Below, piece by piece: positions 26,757 through 35,687 of a stretch of DNA of 64,000 bases. Made by a program: the position numbers and the translations under genes. Source of the stretch: Arthrobacter sp. FW306-2-2C-D06B (GTDB taxonomy: Bacteria > Actinomycetota > Actinomycetes > Actinomycetales > Micrococcaceae); contig NZ_CP084560.1 in assembly GCF_021789175.1 (NCBI RefSeq), forward strand, positions 2,790,001-2,854,000, in the 5' to 3' direction. How positions within the stretch are numbered: the stretch's first letter is position 1; the number at the start of each line of letters is the position of its first letter. The notes beneath the pieces are model-generated. The model searched no databases. It saw only the letters and a program-made list of their open reading frames with translations, and was not told the DNA's origin.

Positions 26757-27659
26757 TTAGTTCTGGCAGCCGGGGCACCAATAGAGCTTGCGCGCACCGA
26801 TCTCGGCCATGCCCACGAGTTCGCCGCATCGTCGGCACGGCTGTCCCTGCCGCTTGTAGACAAAGTGCGCCTCGCCGTCGAGCGCTCCGGCGTTCCCACC
26901 GCTCCACCAAGCCGGCGAGGTCGTAATAATCCGCCCGTCACGGACGCCGTCGGACATGGTCGCCACGGTGTCATCCCACAGGCACCCGGCGGTTTCGACC
27001 TTCAGCGAGCTGCCCGGAGTCCACGGATCAACACGCTGGCGGAACAGCACCTCCGCGCGATAGATGTTGCCGATCCCGGCCACGACCGACTGGTCCATGA
27101 GGAGGAGCCCGACGGCGGTCCTGCGTCGCAGCAAGCGGCGGATGAACTCCTCGCGGTCGCCAGGGCGGTTGTGGAGGGGATCGGGACCCAGGCGCGCCAG
27201 GACGGCCGCGGCCTCCGCCTCGGTGATCGCCGCGCAGGTGGTGGCGCCCCTCAGGTCCGCCCAGCCGTTCCCTGAAACGAGGCGCACGCGTACGGCACCC
27301 ACGGGCTCGGGCGGACCCGCGTAGCTGCTTCCGGGGCTCCCTGCGCCGCCGTCTTGTGAGAAGGTCTCGCGTTCGCCGATCCGCCGCGGCGCCCCGATAC
27401 TCGAGGCCCCGCGGAAGGACTCATCGCCGCCGAAACTCCACGCACCGTAGAGACCCAGATGGACGTGCAGGAGCACCCCATGGTCAAAACGGAGGAAAAG
27501 CTGTTTGCCGTGCGCGGTCGCTTCGAGCAGTTCGTGGCGGTCCAAAAGCGCGGCGCCCGCTGCGAACCGGCCTTGGGGACTGGAGACCTCCAGCACCCGG
27601 CCGGCGAAAACATCCTGGAACTGGCGTGCCAGGCGATGGATGGAATGCCCTTCAGGCAC
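26757..27659 (-). CDS. Endonuclease VIII-like DNA glycosylase (Nei2 type)
   Basis: Removes oxidised pyrimidines and cleaves the AP site. The 300-residue protein starts MPEGHSIHRLARQF (Pro2, Glu3 of the Nei family), has Lys in HGKQLFLRFD, the H2TH region DQSVVAGIGNIYRAE and a C-terminal zinc finger CRRC...CPGC with the expected Arg retained (ARKLYWC). A ~45-residue Gly/Pro/Ser-rich insert (~85-120) is unusual. The GTG start shares one base with the rpiB TAG stop, indicating coupling. Confidence 0.93.
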   Translation of the reverse strand: MPEGHSIHRLARQFQDVFAGRVLEVSSPQGRFAAGAALLDRHELLEATAHGKQLFLRFDHGVLLHVHLGLYGAWSFGGDESFRGASSIGAPRRIGERETFSQDGGAGSPGSSYAGPPEPVGAVRVRLVSGNGWADLRGATTCAAITEAEAAAVLARLGPDPLHNRPGDREEFIRRLLRRRTAVGLLLMDQSVVAGIGNIYRAEVLFRQRVDPWTPGSSLKVETAGCLWDDTVATMSDGVRDGRIITTSPAWWSGGNAGALDGEAHFVYKRQGQPCRRCGELVGMAEIGARKLYWCPGCQN

Positions 27660-28141
27660 TACGCAACGATTTCGCCGGTGTTCTCATAGGTGGCGATTTT
27701 TCCGATGCGGCGCACGTGGCGTTCGTCGTTGCTGAACGGTTCTTCCAGGAAGGCCTCGATCAGTTCGGTGGCTTCCTCGACGGTGTGCTGGCGGCCTCCA
27801 ACGGCAACCACGTTGGCGTCGTTGTGCTCGCGGGCCAGTTTCGCCGTGGAGAGGTTCCAGGCAAGTGCGGCCCGGACCCCCTTGACCTTGTTCGCGGCAA
27901 TCTGTTCACCGTTGCCGGATCCGCCCAGGACGATGCCCAGTGCGTGAACGCCCGCCTCTTGGTCGGCGACTACGGCAGCGGCCGCGTTGATGCAGAACGA
28001 AGGGTAGTCATCAAGGGCGTCGTACACCTTGGGGCCGTGGTCAACGACGTCGTAGCCCTTAGCGGTCAGGTGGCTTACGAGGTGGGCGCTGAGCTCCATG
28101 CCGGCGTGGTCCGTGGCGATGTGGACGCGGGGTGTGGTCAC
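27659..28141 (-). CDS. rpiB: Ribose-5-phosphate isomerase B
   Basis: Interconverts ribose-5-P and ribulose-5-P in the pentose phosphate pathway. From the GTG at 28141 the protein is 160 residues (MTTPRVHIATDHAG), with GIVLGGSGNGEQIAANKVKG and HNDANVVAVGGR typical of the RpiB/LacAB family. The longer frame to 28177 adds a non-conserved basic peptide and was rejected. It overlaps nei2 by one base, matching the nei-rpiB order of M. tuberculosis. Confidence 0.95.
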   Translation of the reverse strand: MTTPRVHIATDHAGMELSAHLVSHLTAKGYDVVDHGPKVYDALDDYPSFCINAAAAVVADQEAGVHALGIVLGGSGNGEQIAANKVKGVRAALAWNLSTAKLAREHNDANVVAVGGRQHTVEEATELIEAFLEEPFSNDERHVRRIGKIATYENTGEIVA

Positions 28142-28223
28142 AGGAAGTCCATTCAGTCTGGCGCGCGAACGCGGCAAAGCCGGGCGCGGCGGTGAGGGAT
28201 GCGGTTCCTAGGTTACTAGGATC

Positions 28224-28259
28224 GGGCCCCGGCTCACCTCTTAAGACGAAGCGGGGCCC
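28224..28259 (-). terminator. Terminator after the DUF1648 gene
   Basis: GGGCCCCG and CGGGGCCC close an 8-bp GC stem with a long loop, just after the DUF1648 stop and before rpiB on the minus strand. The U-run is poor. Confidence 0.6.
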
Positions 28260-28266
28260 CTCGGTC

Positions 28267-29268
28267 TCAGGGGGCCGGAGGCTGCTCGCCGCGCTGGGCA
28301 CGCGCCGCGACGCGGTTCAGGATTCCTGCGAGCCGGTCCGCCGTGGCGGATGTCCCTGCACTGAACGCCACCCTGCGGCCGCTGACCTGGCGGACGACGA
28401 CGGCGGGACCGCTGCTGACGAGCATGGCCGTGGCTCCTCCGTGGTGCCGGAGTCCCCACCCGCCGAAGTCGGCGGCCCTGACCTCCTGCGCGGCAGCGCC
28501 TGCGATATCCACGGCAGGCACAGTGAGGACCCGCAGAACGCCCGCGACAAAGACCTGCACGCCTCCCCTGTCCGCCCTGACCCGGACGAAGAGGAAACAG
28601 GCTCCAATGACGGCGACCACTGCGAGCAATGCGCCCAACCACGGGAGCGCAATCGCGATCAACATGGCGGGGAACAAGGTGGCCACGCAGATCATCACGA
28701 ACACCGAACTCCGGGCGTGGACCCACAGCAACATGGAATCCTCCGCCAGGCCGGGGTCCTCCGTCCGGATCCTTTCGGCCTCGAGCGCGGCGTCGTCTTC
28801 CGGCGTCCAATGGGGGTCGGGCTTGAAAGCCATCATCATGACCACGCCCAGGGGCAGCGCCGCGCCCGCGCCCAGCGCGAGGACCGTGGCGTCAACGTGG
28901 GAGCTGCGGGCGTCGGAGAGGCCCGTCTGCCCCACGAGGCCGGCGGCCAGCACGGAGGTGATGAAGAGGGTCACCATCAGGCCCATGCCCATCATGACCC
29001 GGCGCATGATCACGGGCCGGGCCAGGGGAACCGCCTGGATGAACACCAGCCAGCCCGCGAGGACCAGGAACCCTCCGCCGCCTAAAACGTAGGCGAGGAA
29101 CGGCGCGAAGCTGATTCCGCCGTCGGCGTTCCACGCGATGGCGACAGGATCGGGAAGGTTGTTGTGCAACATGAGGGCGCACACGGCAAATGCGGCGGCC
29201 AGCAACAGTGGAAATGCCACCGCAAAGCGGAGTGCCCGGAGGTCCAACGAGTCGCGCATCTTTCCCAT
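28267..29268 (-). CDS. DUF1648-domain membrane protein
   Basis: Unknown function. The 333-residue protein has an N-terminal DUF1648-type segment (LHNNLPDPVAIAWNADG) between helices 1 and 2, then about five more helices. A cytosolic-looking C-terminal domain (~235-320) contains GGWGLRHHGGATAML, which resembles the PH-like tail of related membrane proteins. The start is the ATG at 29268, 6 nt after TAGCGT, suggesting a leaderless mRNA. It is divergent from pepN. Confidence 0.75.
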   Translation of the reverse strand: MGKMRDSLDLRALRFAVAFPLLLAAAFAVCALMLHNNLPDPVAIAWNADGGISFAPFLAYVLGGGGFLVLAGWLVFIQAVPLARPVIMRRVMMGMGLMVTLFITSVLAAGLVGQTGLSDARSSHVDATVLALGAGAALPLGVVMMMAFKPDPHWTPEDDAALEAERIRTEDPGLAEDSMLLWVHARSSVFVMICVATLFPAMLIAIALPWLGALLAVVAVIGACFLFVRVRADRGGVQVFVAGVLRVLTVPAVDIAGAAAQEVRAADFGGWGLRHHGGATAMLVSSGPAVVVRQVSGRRVAFSAGTSATADRLAGILNRVAARAQRGEQPPAP

Positions 29269-29274
29269 ATTCCA

Positions 29275-29280
29275 ACGCTA
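29275..29280 (-). promoter_or_regulatory. Leaderless -10 box (DUF1648 gene)
   Basis: TAGCGT on the minus strand, 6 nt before the ATG. No strong -35. Confidence 0.5.
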
Positions 29281-29405
29281 CCCCGCGCCGGCGACACTGT
29301 GATCGAGCTGCCTTGCCAAGGCGGGATCAAGTGAAAGAATGACTTCACAGCGCCGGCGCTGGCTGAAACCAACCGGCTTCTCGACACCATTCTTGGAGGC
29401 AAACC

Positions 29406-31967
29406 TTGCCAGGCCTGAACCTGACGCGCGCCGAAGCCGGACAGCGCGCGGAATTGCTCACCGTGACCTCGTATGACGTCACCCTCGACTTGACGAAGGG
29501 CGCCACGGTCTTCGGCTCCACCACGGTGGTGAAGTTCTCCGCCGTCGAGGGCTCCTCGAGCTTTATCGATGCGATCACGGAGACCGTGCACAGCGTGACA
29601 CTGAACGGCACCGAACTCGATCCGGCAGCAGTGTCCGACGGCGTGCGCATCCAGTTGCCAGGGCTCGCCGCGGAGAACGAACTCAGGGTAGTTGCCGATG
29701 CCCCCTACATGAACACCGGTGAGGGCCTGCACCGTTTCGTGGACCCGGTGGACAACGAGGTCTACCTGTACACCCAGTTCGAGGTGCCCGACTCCCGCCG
29801 CATGTTCGCTGTCTTCGAGCAGCCGGACCTGAAGGCCGCATTCACGTTCACGGTCACTGCGCCCTCGCACTGGGACTTGATCTCCAACTCACCCACCCCG
29901 GTACCCGTGGAAACCACTCCCGGGGACGACGGCGGTGCGCGCTCCGTCTGGCATTTCGCCCCCACTCCCCGCATCTCTTCCTACGTCACTGCCTTGATCG
30001 CGGGACCGTACCAATCGGTCCGCAGCAAGGTCACCAGCTCCGATGGCCGCGTCATCCCGCTCGGGGTGTTCGCCCGCAAGTCCCTCATGCAGTATTTGGA
30101 TGCCGACAACATCTTCGAACTGACCCGCCAGGGTTTTGAGTTCTTCGAGTCCCAGTTCGGCTTCCCGTATCCCTTCGAGAAGTACGATCAGCTGTTCGTT
30201 CCCGAGTTCAATGCCGGCGCCATGGAAAATGCCGGCGCGGTGACCATCCTCGAAGGCTACGTCTTCCGCGGCAAGGTCACCGGCGCCCAGATCGAGCGCC
30301 GCGCCATTACCGTGCTGCACGAGCTGGCCCACATGTGGTTCGGGGACCTCGTCACGATGCGCTGGTGGAACGACCTGTGGCTCAACGAATCCTTCGCCGA
30401 GTACATGTCGCACCTGGCCGCCGTCGAAAACACCGAATTCGACCGGGCCTGGACCACCTTTGCCTCGGTGGAGAAGTCCTGGGCGTACCGGCAGGACCAG
30501 TTGCCCACGACGCACCCGATTTTCGCCGAGATCAACGATCTCCAGGACGTCGAGGTCAACTTCGATGGCATCACCTATGCCAAGGGAGCTTCCGTGCTCC
30601 GGCAGTTGGTTGCGTGGGTGGGGCCGGAACATTTCATGGCCGGCGTCCGCGAATACTTCCAAAAACACGCTTGGCAGAACACCGAACTGGTGGACCTCAT
30701 GAAGGAACTCGAAGCTGCCAGCGGCCGCGACTTGGACCAGTGGGGCAAGCTCTGGCTCGAGACTGCCGGCGTCAACACCCTCTCCCCCGAGCTCGGGGTC
30801 AACGCGGACGGCACCATCACGTCCTTTGCGATCGTGCAGACGGCTATCGACGAGCAGCCCACGCTGCGGCCGCACCGCCTCGCCGTCGGGTTCTATGACC
30901 TCTCAGCCGAAGGCAAACTTGAGCGGACCCACCGGGAGGAGCTCGACGTCGACGGCGCCCGGACCGATGTTCCCGCCCTTGCCGGGATGAAGCGTCCGGA
31001 CCTGGTCCTGCTCAACGACGACGACCTCGCCTACGCGAAAGTGCGCCTCGACCCCGCATCCTTGGCCACTGCGAAGGCCCACCTGAAGGACTTCGCCGGC
31101 AGCCTGCCCCGCACCCTCGTGTGGGGCTCGGCCTGGGATGCGGCCCGCGACGGCGAAACCCCGGCCCGTGGCTACGTCGAGCTGATCCTGGCGAACATTG
31201 CGTCCGAGACCGATTCCTCCGTGATCCTGACCCAGCTCCGCCAGCTGGCCACCACACTGACGTACTATGTCGCAGCGGAGCACAAGGATGCGGCCACGGT
31301 GGCCGCCGCTGACACACTGTGGGAACTCTCGAGTACCGCGGCGGCCGGATCGGACGCCCAGCTCCAATTCGTGAAGTCCTTCGCGCTGCTAGCCGCCAGC
31401 AGCTCCCAACTGGACACGGTGCAGGCGGTCCTGGACGGCAGCACCGTCCTGGATGGCCTGACGGTTGACCAGGATTTGCGCTGGGAACTCCTCACCGCGC
31501 TGGTGGTGGGCGGGCGCGAGGGCCAGGACCGGATCGACGCCGAACTTGGGCGCGACCACACGGCCAATGGCCAGAACGCCGCCGCTTTGGCGACGGCAGC
31601 CCTTCCCACTCCCGAGGCCAAGGCCGCCGCCTGGAAGAAGATCGTGGTCACGGGCGAGCTCTCCAACGCCATTCAAAGCTCCGCCGTCACGGGCTTCACA
31701 CGGGTGCCGGACCCCTCCCTTTTGGAGCCGTACGCCGAAGAGTACTTTGAGGCGGTACCTGGGATTGTCGCCAACCGCACCTTCGCGCTGGCCCAGCAAA
31801 TCGTCGTCGGGCTCTATCCCGCGCAACTGACCACGCAGGCCACGGTTGACCGCACGGACAAGTTCCTCGCCGAACTGCCGGCGGACAGCAGCGCCCTTCG
31901 CCGCATGATGCTCGAAAACCGCGACGGCGTTGCCCGCGCCCTCAAGGCCCGCGCGGCGGACGTCTAA
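29406..31967 (+). CDS. pepN: Aminopeptidase N (M1 family zinc metallopeptidase)
   Basis: Broad-specificity cytosolic aminopeptidase. The 853-residue protein has the substrate-binding GAMEN motif near 271, zinc motif HELAHMWFGD near 305 with the third ligand Glu in NESFAEY, and an ERAP1-like helical C-terminal domain. The TTG start is supported by GGAGG 7 nt upstream. M. tuberculosis has pepN (Rv2467) at the same relative place. Monocistronic, with a clear terminator. Confidence 0.96.
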   Translation: MPGLNLTRAEAGQRAELLTVTSYDVTLDLTKGATVFGSTTVVKFSAVEGSSSFIDAITETVHSVTLNGTELDPAAVSDGVRIQLPGLAAENELRVVADAPYMNTGEGLHRFVDPVDNEVYLYTQFEVPDSRRMFAVFEQPDLKAAFTFTVTAPSHWDLISNSPTPVPVETTPGDDGGARSVWHFAPTPRISSYVTALIAGPYQSVRSKVTSSDGRVIPLGVFARKSLMQYLDADNIFELTRQGFEFFESQFGFPYPFEKYDQLFVPEFNAGAMENAGAVTILEGYVFRGKVTGAQIERRAITVLHELAHMWFGDLVTMRWWNDLWLNESFAEYMSHLAAVENTEFDRAWTTFASVEKSWAYRQDQLPTTHPIFAEINDLQDVEVNFDGITYAKGASVLRQLVAWVGPEHFMAGVREYFQKHAWQNTELVDLMKELEAASGRDLDQWGKLWLETAGVNTLSPELGVNADGTITSFAIVQTAIDEQPTLRPHRLAVGFYDLSAEGKLERTHREELDVDGARTDVPALAGMKRPDLVLLNDDDLAYAKVRLDPASLATAKAHLKDFAGSLPRTLVWGSAWDAARDGETPARGYVELILANIASETDSSVILTQLRQLATTLTYYVAAEHKDAATVAAADTLWELSSTAAAGSDAQLQFVKSFALLAASSSQLDTVQAVLDGSTVLDGLTVDQDLRWELLTALVVGGREGQDRIDAELGRDHTANGQNAAALATAALPTPEAKAAAWKKIVVTGELSNAIQSSAVTGFTRVPDPSLLEPYAEEYFEAVPGIVANRTFALAQQIVVGLYPAQLTTQATVDRTDKFLAELPADSSALRRMMLENRDGVARALKARAADV

Positions 31968-31988
31968 GAACGTCGGGAAATCACTGGC

Positions 31989-32021
31989 AGGCCCCGGTTC
32001 CGCTTCAATGGAATCGGGGCC
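31989..32021 (+). terminator. Terminator after pepN
   Basis: AGGCCCCGGTTCC and GGAATCGGGGCCT form a 13-position stem with one G-T pair, followed by TTTC. Confidence 0.85.
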
Positions 32022-32053
32022 TTTCGGTGTGCCGCCCGGGTAAGCACCGCCGC

Positions 32054-32059
32054 TAGACT
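32054..32059 (+). promoter_or_regulatory. Leaderless -10 box (OsmC gene)
   Basis: TAGACT, then 6 nt, then ATG. No recognisable -35. Confidence 0.6.
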
Positions 32060-32065
32060 TTCCGC

Positions 32066-32545
32066 ATGAGCCTGGACGAGCACCACTACTCCCTGACCGT
32101 GCGCTGGACCGGAAATCTGGGCACCGGGACGTCCACCTACCGCGGTTATACGAGGGACCACGACGTCGTGATCCCCGGCTTGCCCGTCCTGAAGGGCTCT
32201 TCGGATCCCACCTTCCATGGAGACCGTAGCCGGTACAACCCCGAGCAACTTCTCCTCACTGCTCTTTCCCAATGCCACATGCTGTCTTTCCTGCATGTCG
32301 CGGTCAAACACGGGGTGGTTGTCACCGATTACGTGGACCACGCCGAGGGCATGATGAGGCTCAATCGCGACGGCAGCGGCCAGTTCGAGAACGTCACTTT
32401 GAAGCCGCAGGTCACGGTTGCCGATCCTGCGCATGTTTCCCTCGTCGACGAACTGCACCATGAGGCCAACCAGGTGTGCTTTATCGCCCGAAGCGTCAAT
32501 TTTCCCGTTCTGCATGAGCCGAGCACGACGGTGGCCGCCAGTTAG
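32066..32545 (+). CDS. OsmC/Ohr family protein
   Basis: Family of thiol peroxidases acting on organic hydroperoxides. The 159 residues include the two redox cysteines, Cys70 in LLTALSQCHML and the second near 138 in EANQVCFIARSVNFPV. The HYSLTVRWTGN start resembles YhfA-like OsmC proteins more than Ohr proper. The predicted mRNA is leaderless. The substrate is not determined by sequence. Confidence 0.87.
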   Translation: MSLDEHHYSLTVRWTGNLGTGTSTYRGYTRDHDVVIPGLPVLKGSSDPTFHGDRSRYNPEQLLLTALSQCHMLSFLHVAVKHGVVVTDYVDHAEGMMRLNRDGSGQFENVTLKPQVTVADPAHVSLVDELHHEANQVCFIARSVNFPVLHEPSTTVAAS

Positions 32546-32692
32546 TCAGGTGTCGAAAAGGCCGTCACGCCAGGAATCACGATGCGTATGCGGCCGCACT
32601 ACGGCGATAGGGTTGACCGTGGACAAAGTGTTCAGCGCCCGGCAATCAAGGGCCCGGCGAACAATTGGATCCCGTGAGGAGCATTCCCGCAT

Positions 32693-33418
32693 ATGAACGT
32701 CGCCTCGTCGACCGACAACATCGTGGCCGATGCAGCCAAGATCGATTACGCGTCCATCTTCGTGACGCTGGGCATTGGGCTGGTGGTCTGGGTTGTGGCC
32801 CGGTTCATCATTTTGCGCATTACCCGCAGAGTGGCAGAGGGCACCAGCTTCTTCAAGAAACCGCATTTCAGGTGGGTCCAGCCGGCCTTCCGGGCACTCG
32901 ACCACGAACGGCGCGCCCAACGCGCCCACACCATCGGCTCGCTGCTGACAAGCGTGCTCAGCGTGGTGGTGGTGGTCATCGTCATCATCTACGTCCTCAA
33001 ATACCTGAATGTGGATATTGCACCGCTGCTCACCAGCGTCGGTATTTTGGGTGTGGCCATTGGCTTCGGCGCCCAACAGCTCATCCGCGATTTCCTGTCC
33101 GGCATCTTCATCACCATCGAGGACCAGTTCGGGATCGGCGATGTGATTGTGACCACCGAAGTGATTGGCACCGTTGAATCGGTAGGCCTTCGGATCACCC
33201 GGCTCCGGGCGGAGGACGGCGCCATTTGGTATCTGCGCAACGGAGAAATCCTGAGGGTGGGCAACCGCTCGCAAGGCGACTACGTACCGGAAGAACCATC
33301 CGCACCGGACGTTCCGCCAGCACCCCCGGGCACTGCGCCCGCCGAAACCGCCTCATCCGGAGCGCCTCAATCTCCAAAGGAATCCCTCAAGATTCAAGAG
33401 CAGAAAGCAGGCGAGTGA
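32693..33418 (+). CDS. Small-conductance mechanosensitive channel (MscS family)
   Basis: Opens under membrane tension to release osmolytes. The 241-residue protein has about three helices. The pore-lining helix and the following beta domain are clear (VGILGVAIGFGAQQLIRDFLSGIFITIEDQFGIGD, about residues 112-147). It stops after the beta domain with a Pro/Ala-rich tail instead of the usual alpha/beta cage. GAGGAG lies 11 nt before the ATG. The stop is 1 nt before the globin start. Confidence 0.92.
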   Translation: MNVASSTDNIVADAAKIDYASIFVTLGIGLVVWVVARFIILRITRRVAEGTSFFKKPHFRWVQPAFRALDHERRAQRAHTIGSLLTSVLSVVVVVIVIIYVLKYLNVDIAPLLTSVGILGVAIGFGAQQLIRDFLSGIFITIEDQFGIGDVIVTTEVIGTVESVGLRITRLRAEDGAIWYLRNGEILRVGNRSQGDYVPEEPSAPDVPPAPPGTAPAETASSGAPQSPKESLKIQEQKAGE

Positions 33419-33419
33419 C

Positions 33420-33893
33420 ATGGCCAGCCAACCGGAATCAGCAACGCCGCAGCCGGCCGAACGGCGGCAGTTGATGCAAAACGATCCGTTCAGCCAGCCC
33501 GCCTACACCGACAGCTTCTATGAGGCCATCGGTGGCCACGAGACTTTCGTGAAACTCATCGATGTCTTCTACGACGGCGTCGCCGAGGATCCATTGCTCC
33601 GGCCCATGTACCCGGAACAAGACCTTGCCCCTGCCAAGCGGAGGTTCCTCATGTTCCTTGAGCAGTATTGGGGCGGCCCGGGCACCTACAGCGAAGAACG
33701 TGGCCATCCCCGCTTGAGGATGCGGCACATGCCGTTCCAAGTGACGCCCGAAGCCAAGGACCGCTGGCTCTTCCACATGCGCGCCGCAGTCGATTCGCTC
33801 GGCTTGTCGCCGCTCCACGAAGGTACGCTGTGGGACTACATGGAGCGGGCTGCGCTCACCATGGTCAACAGCCCGTCGGTCCAGCAGCCCTGA
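33420..33893 (+). CDS. glbO: Group II truncated haemoglobin (GlbO type)
   Basis: Haem protein binding O2 and possibly acting in redox or NO chemistry. The 157-residue protein has the 2-on-2 globin core, YEAIGGHETFVKLIDVFY at the start, the proximal His region GHPRLRMRHMPF and the conserved Trp in AKDRWLFHM (group II). The ATG lies 1 nt after the MscS TGA, implying coupled translation. GlbO is Rv2470 in M. tuberculosis, in the same broad neighbourhood. Confidence 0.93.
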   Translation: MASQPESATPQPAERRQLMQNDPFSQPAYTDSFYEAIGGHETFVKLIDVFYDGVAEDPLLRPMYPEQDLAPAKRRFLMFLEQYWGGPGTYSEERGHPRLRMRHMPFQVTPEAKDRWLFHMRAAVDSLGLSPLHEGTLWDYMERAALTMVNSPSVQQP

Positions 33894-33914
33894 GCTTGTG
33901 GGACGGCGCAGTGT

Positions 33915-33943
33915 GCCGGCCCGGGGAGTGCCCCGGCCCGGGC
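33915..33943. terminator. GC hairpin between convergent glbO and the unknown gene
   Basis: GGCCCGGGG and CCCCGGCC pair across a 4-nt AGTG loop with one bulge. Suitable as a bidirectional terminator; no U-tract. Confidence 0.6.
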
Positions 33944-33949
33944 CTGGGT

Positions 33950-34624
33950 TCAGCGGGCTTGGAAGTCCAGTCCTGATCCGGATCGTGCGAGGATGTGGCC
34001 CCGGCTGCCGCTGAGCCGGAACCAACGGCCGTTGCGGAAGAGCCGGTGTTCGCCGTCGCCAAGGAAACCGAGCGCCAGGGCCGCGAACGCCGCGCCGGCG
34101 GGCACGCCGTCGAGTCCGGGAATCTCCCGGCCCCACACCGCGGCCCTGGCGTTGTTGACGATCAATGCGCCGGGCTGATCGGGAACAATCCCGGCCACCT
34201 CGGCAATTCCGGCATTCGCGACTGACCTGAGTTCGGCGTCGGGCACTGAACCCAGCGGCTCCCAGCCGCTGCGGGGCGCCCCGACTCCGGCCCAGGATTC
34301 GGAAACGGTCGACGGCGGGATCGGAAGCTCGACGTCGTCGGCACCGGAACGCGCCAGGCGATCCAGGACCGAGGACAGGGTCACGGTGACGTCCGCACGG
34401 GCGTCATCGGCGAGGGCGATGGTCCGGAGCCCGAGAATGGTCGGCGTCGACTCGCCCAGGAGGCGCGGCCTCAGGACGCACACGTATGCGGCCAGGACGC
34501 GTCCGGACGCCTGCAGCCGGATGGCGCCGTCGTCGATGCTCTTGGCACGAGTGACGTAGGTGCGGAGATCGGCCAGATCACGGGGATCGACGAAATGGAA
34601 GGACTGGGTCAGTACATCGGACAC
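33950..34624 (-). CDS. Conserved-looking hypothetical protein
   Basis: I do not recognise this family. The 224-residue protein starts at GTG 34624 (MSDVLTQSFHF). It is soluble, with no signal peptide or helix. Notable segments are DVELPIPPSTVSESWAGVGAPRSGWEPLG and a C-terminal FLGDGEHRLFRNGRWFRLSGSRGHILAR. The frame is open to 35617, but that part is antisense to tesB. TAGAGT 7 nt before the GTG fits a leaderless promoter. It is divergent from tesB, with only 63 bp between. Confidence 0.7.
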   Translation of the reverse strand: MSDVLTQSFHFVDPRDLADLRTYVTRAKSIDDGAIRLQASGRVLAAYVCVLRPRLLGESTPTILGLRTIALADDARADVTVTLSSVLDRLARSGADDVELPIPPSTVSESWAGVGAPRSGWEPLGSVPDAELRSVANAGIAEVAGIVPDQPGALIVNNARAAVWGREIPGLDGVPAGAAFAALALGFLGDGEHRLFRNGRWFRLSGSRGHILARSGSGLDFQAR

Positions 34625-34631
34625 ATCATTG

Positions 34632-34637
34632 ACTCTA
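34632..34637 (-). promoter_or_regulatory. Leaderless -10 box (unknown gene)
   Basis: TAGAGT on the minus strand, 7 nt before the GTG at 34624. Weak -35. Confidence 0.5.
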
Positions 34638-34652
34638 CCGGCATGTCCGCGG

Positions 34653-34681
34653 TTGAGAGGGGTCAGGGGGGCGTCTAGAGT
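34653..34681 (+). promoter_or_regulatory. Promoter of tesB (leaderless)
   Basis: TTGAGA, 17-bp spacer, TAGAGT, then 6 nt to the ATG. This is the best -35/-10 pair among the leaderless candidates here. Confidence 0.7.
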
Positions 34682-34687
34682 CGAACC

Positions 34688-35596
34688 ATGACTGACGCGC
34701 ACGCCGGCCTGGAACAGCAGGTTGCCTTGGAGGACCCCACATCCACCCTCATCGAGTTGTTGTCCTTGGCCGACTTCGACGGCGCGAGGACAGCCGAGGA
34801 CATCTTCCTTGGGCCCTCCCAGAAACAGCCGCGCCACCGGGTGTTCGGCGGGCAGGTGCTCGCCCAGTCGCTCGTCGCCGGTATGCGAACGGTGGAAGAC
34901 GACCGAACCGTCCATTCCATGCATGGCTATTTCCTTCGTCCCGGGGACGCCAACCAGCCCATCACTTTCAGTGTTGAACGGCTTCGCGACGGACGCTCGT
35001 TCTCCGCTCGCCGGGTGCACGCCTACCAGGAAGGTCAACCGATCCTGTCGATGATCGCTTCCTTCCAGACGGAAGCGGAGGGCGTGGAACACCAGTCCTC
35101 CATGCCGGCCGGGATCCCGGATCCCGAAACCCTGCCGAGCACCGCTGAACTCCTGCAGAAGTACGACCATCCGCTCGCCCGCCACATGTCGTTCGAGCGG
35201 CCCTTCGATGTCCGCCACGTCGATCCCGCAATCTATGTGGAAGCTCCCAGGAACCGGGTCGCCAGCAATGCCGTCTGGATGAAGACCTTTGGCCCGATGC
35301 CGGACGATCCCAACCTCCACCTGGCCGCCCTGGCCTATGCAAGCGACTACACCATCCTGGAATCGGTGCTCCGCAAGAACGGATTGAGCTGGATGACGCC
35401 GGGCATGAGCGTCGCGAGCCTTGACCACGCCATGTGGTGGCATCGCCCCGTCCGCGTGGATGAGTGGCTGCTCTACGTGCAGGAGTCCCCCAGCGCCCAA
35501 GGCGCCCGCGGACTCGCCACCGGCAAGATCTTCAGCCGCGATGGCCAGCATGTCGCCACAGTGGCGCAAGAGGGGATGCTCCGGATCCCGTCTTAG
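34688..35596 (+). CDS. tesB: Acyl-CoA thioesterase II
   Basis: Hydrolyses acyl-CoA to free acid and CoA. The 302-residue protein has the double hot-dog layout: PRHRVFGGQVLAQSLVAG and HSMHGYFLRPGD in the first half, ASDYTIL and the catalytic Asp region SVASLDHAMWWHRPVRVDEW in the second. The length matches TesB. The predicted leaderless promoter is shared in a 63-bp divergent region. A strong terminator follows. Confidence 0.95.
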   Translation: MTDAHAGLEQQVALEDPTSTLIELLSLADFDGARTAEDIFLGPSQKQPRHRVFGGQVLAQSLVAGMRTVEDDRTVHSMHGYFLRPGDANQPITFSVERLRDGRSFSARRVHAYQEGQPILSMIASFQTEAEGVEHQSSMPAGIPDPETLPSTAELLQKYDHPLARHMSFERPFDVRHVDPAIYVEAPRNRVASNAVWMKTFGPMPDDPNLHLAALAYASDYTILESVLRKNGLSWMTPGMSVASLDHAMWWHRPVRVDEWLLYVQESPSAQGARGLATGKIFSRDGQHVATVAQEGMLRIPS

Positions 35597-35629
35597 CGGC
35601 CCGCGGCGCTGCCACATTCATCTAAACAG

Positions 35630-35671
35630 GAAGGCCGGCGCCCCGGAGAAATATCCAGGGCGCCGGCCTTC
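35630..35671. terminator. Bidirectional terminator between tesB and ettA
   Basis: GAAGGCCGGCGCCC and its perfect complement form a 14-bp stem with a ~14-nt loop, followed by TTTG on the plus strand. It lies between convergent stops. Confidence 0.88.
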
Positions 35672-35687
35672 TTTGCTGCCGTCCGCT

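Noticed and set aside
34625..35617. N-terminal extension of the unknown minus-strand gene to 555 residues
   Set aside because: This part is antisense to tesB, which is well supported. The GTG at 34624 with a -10 box 7 nt upstream is a better start.
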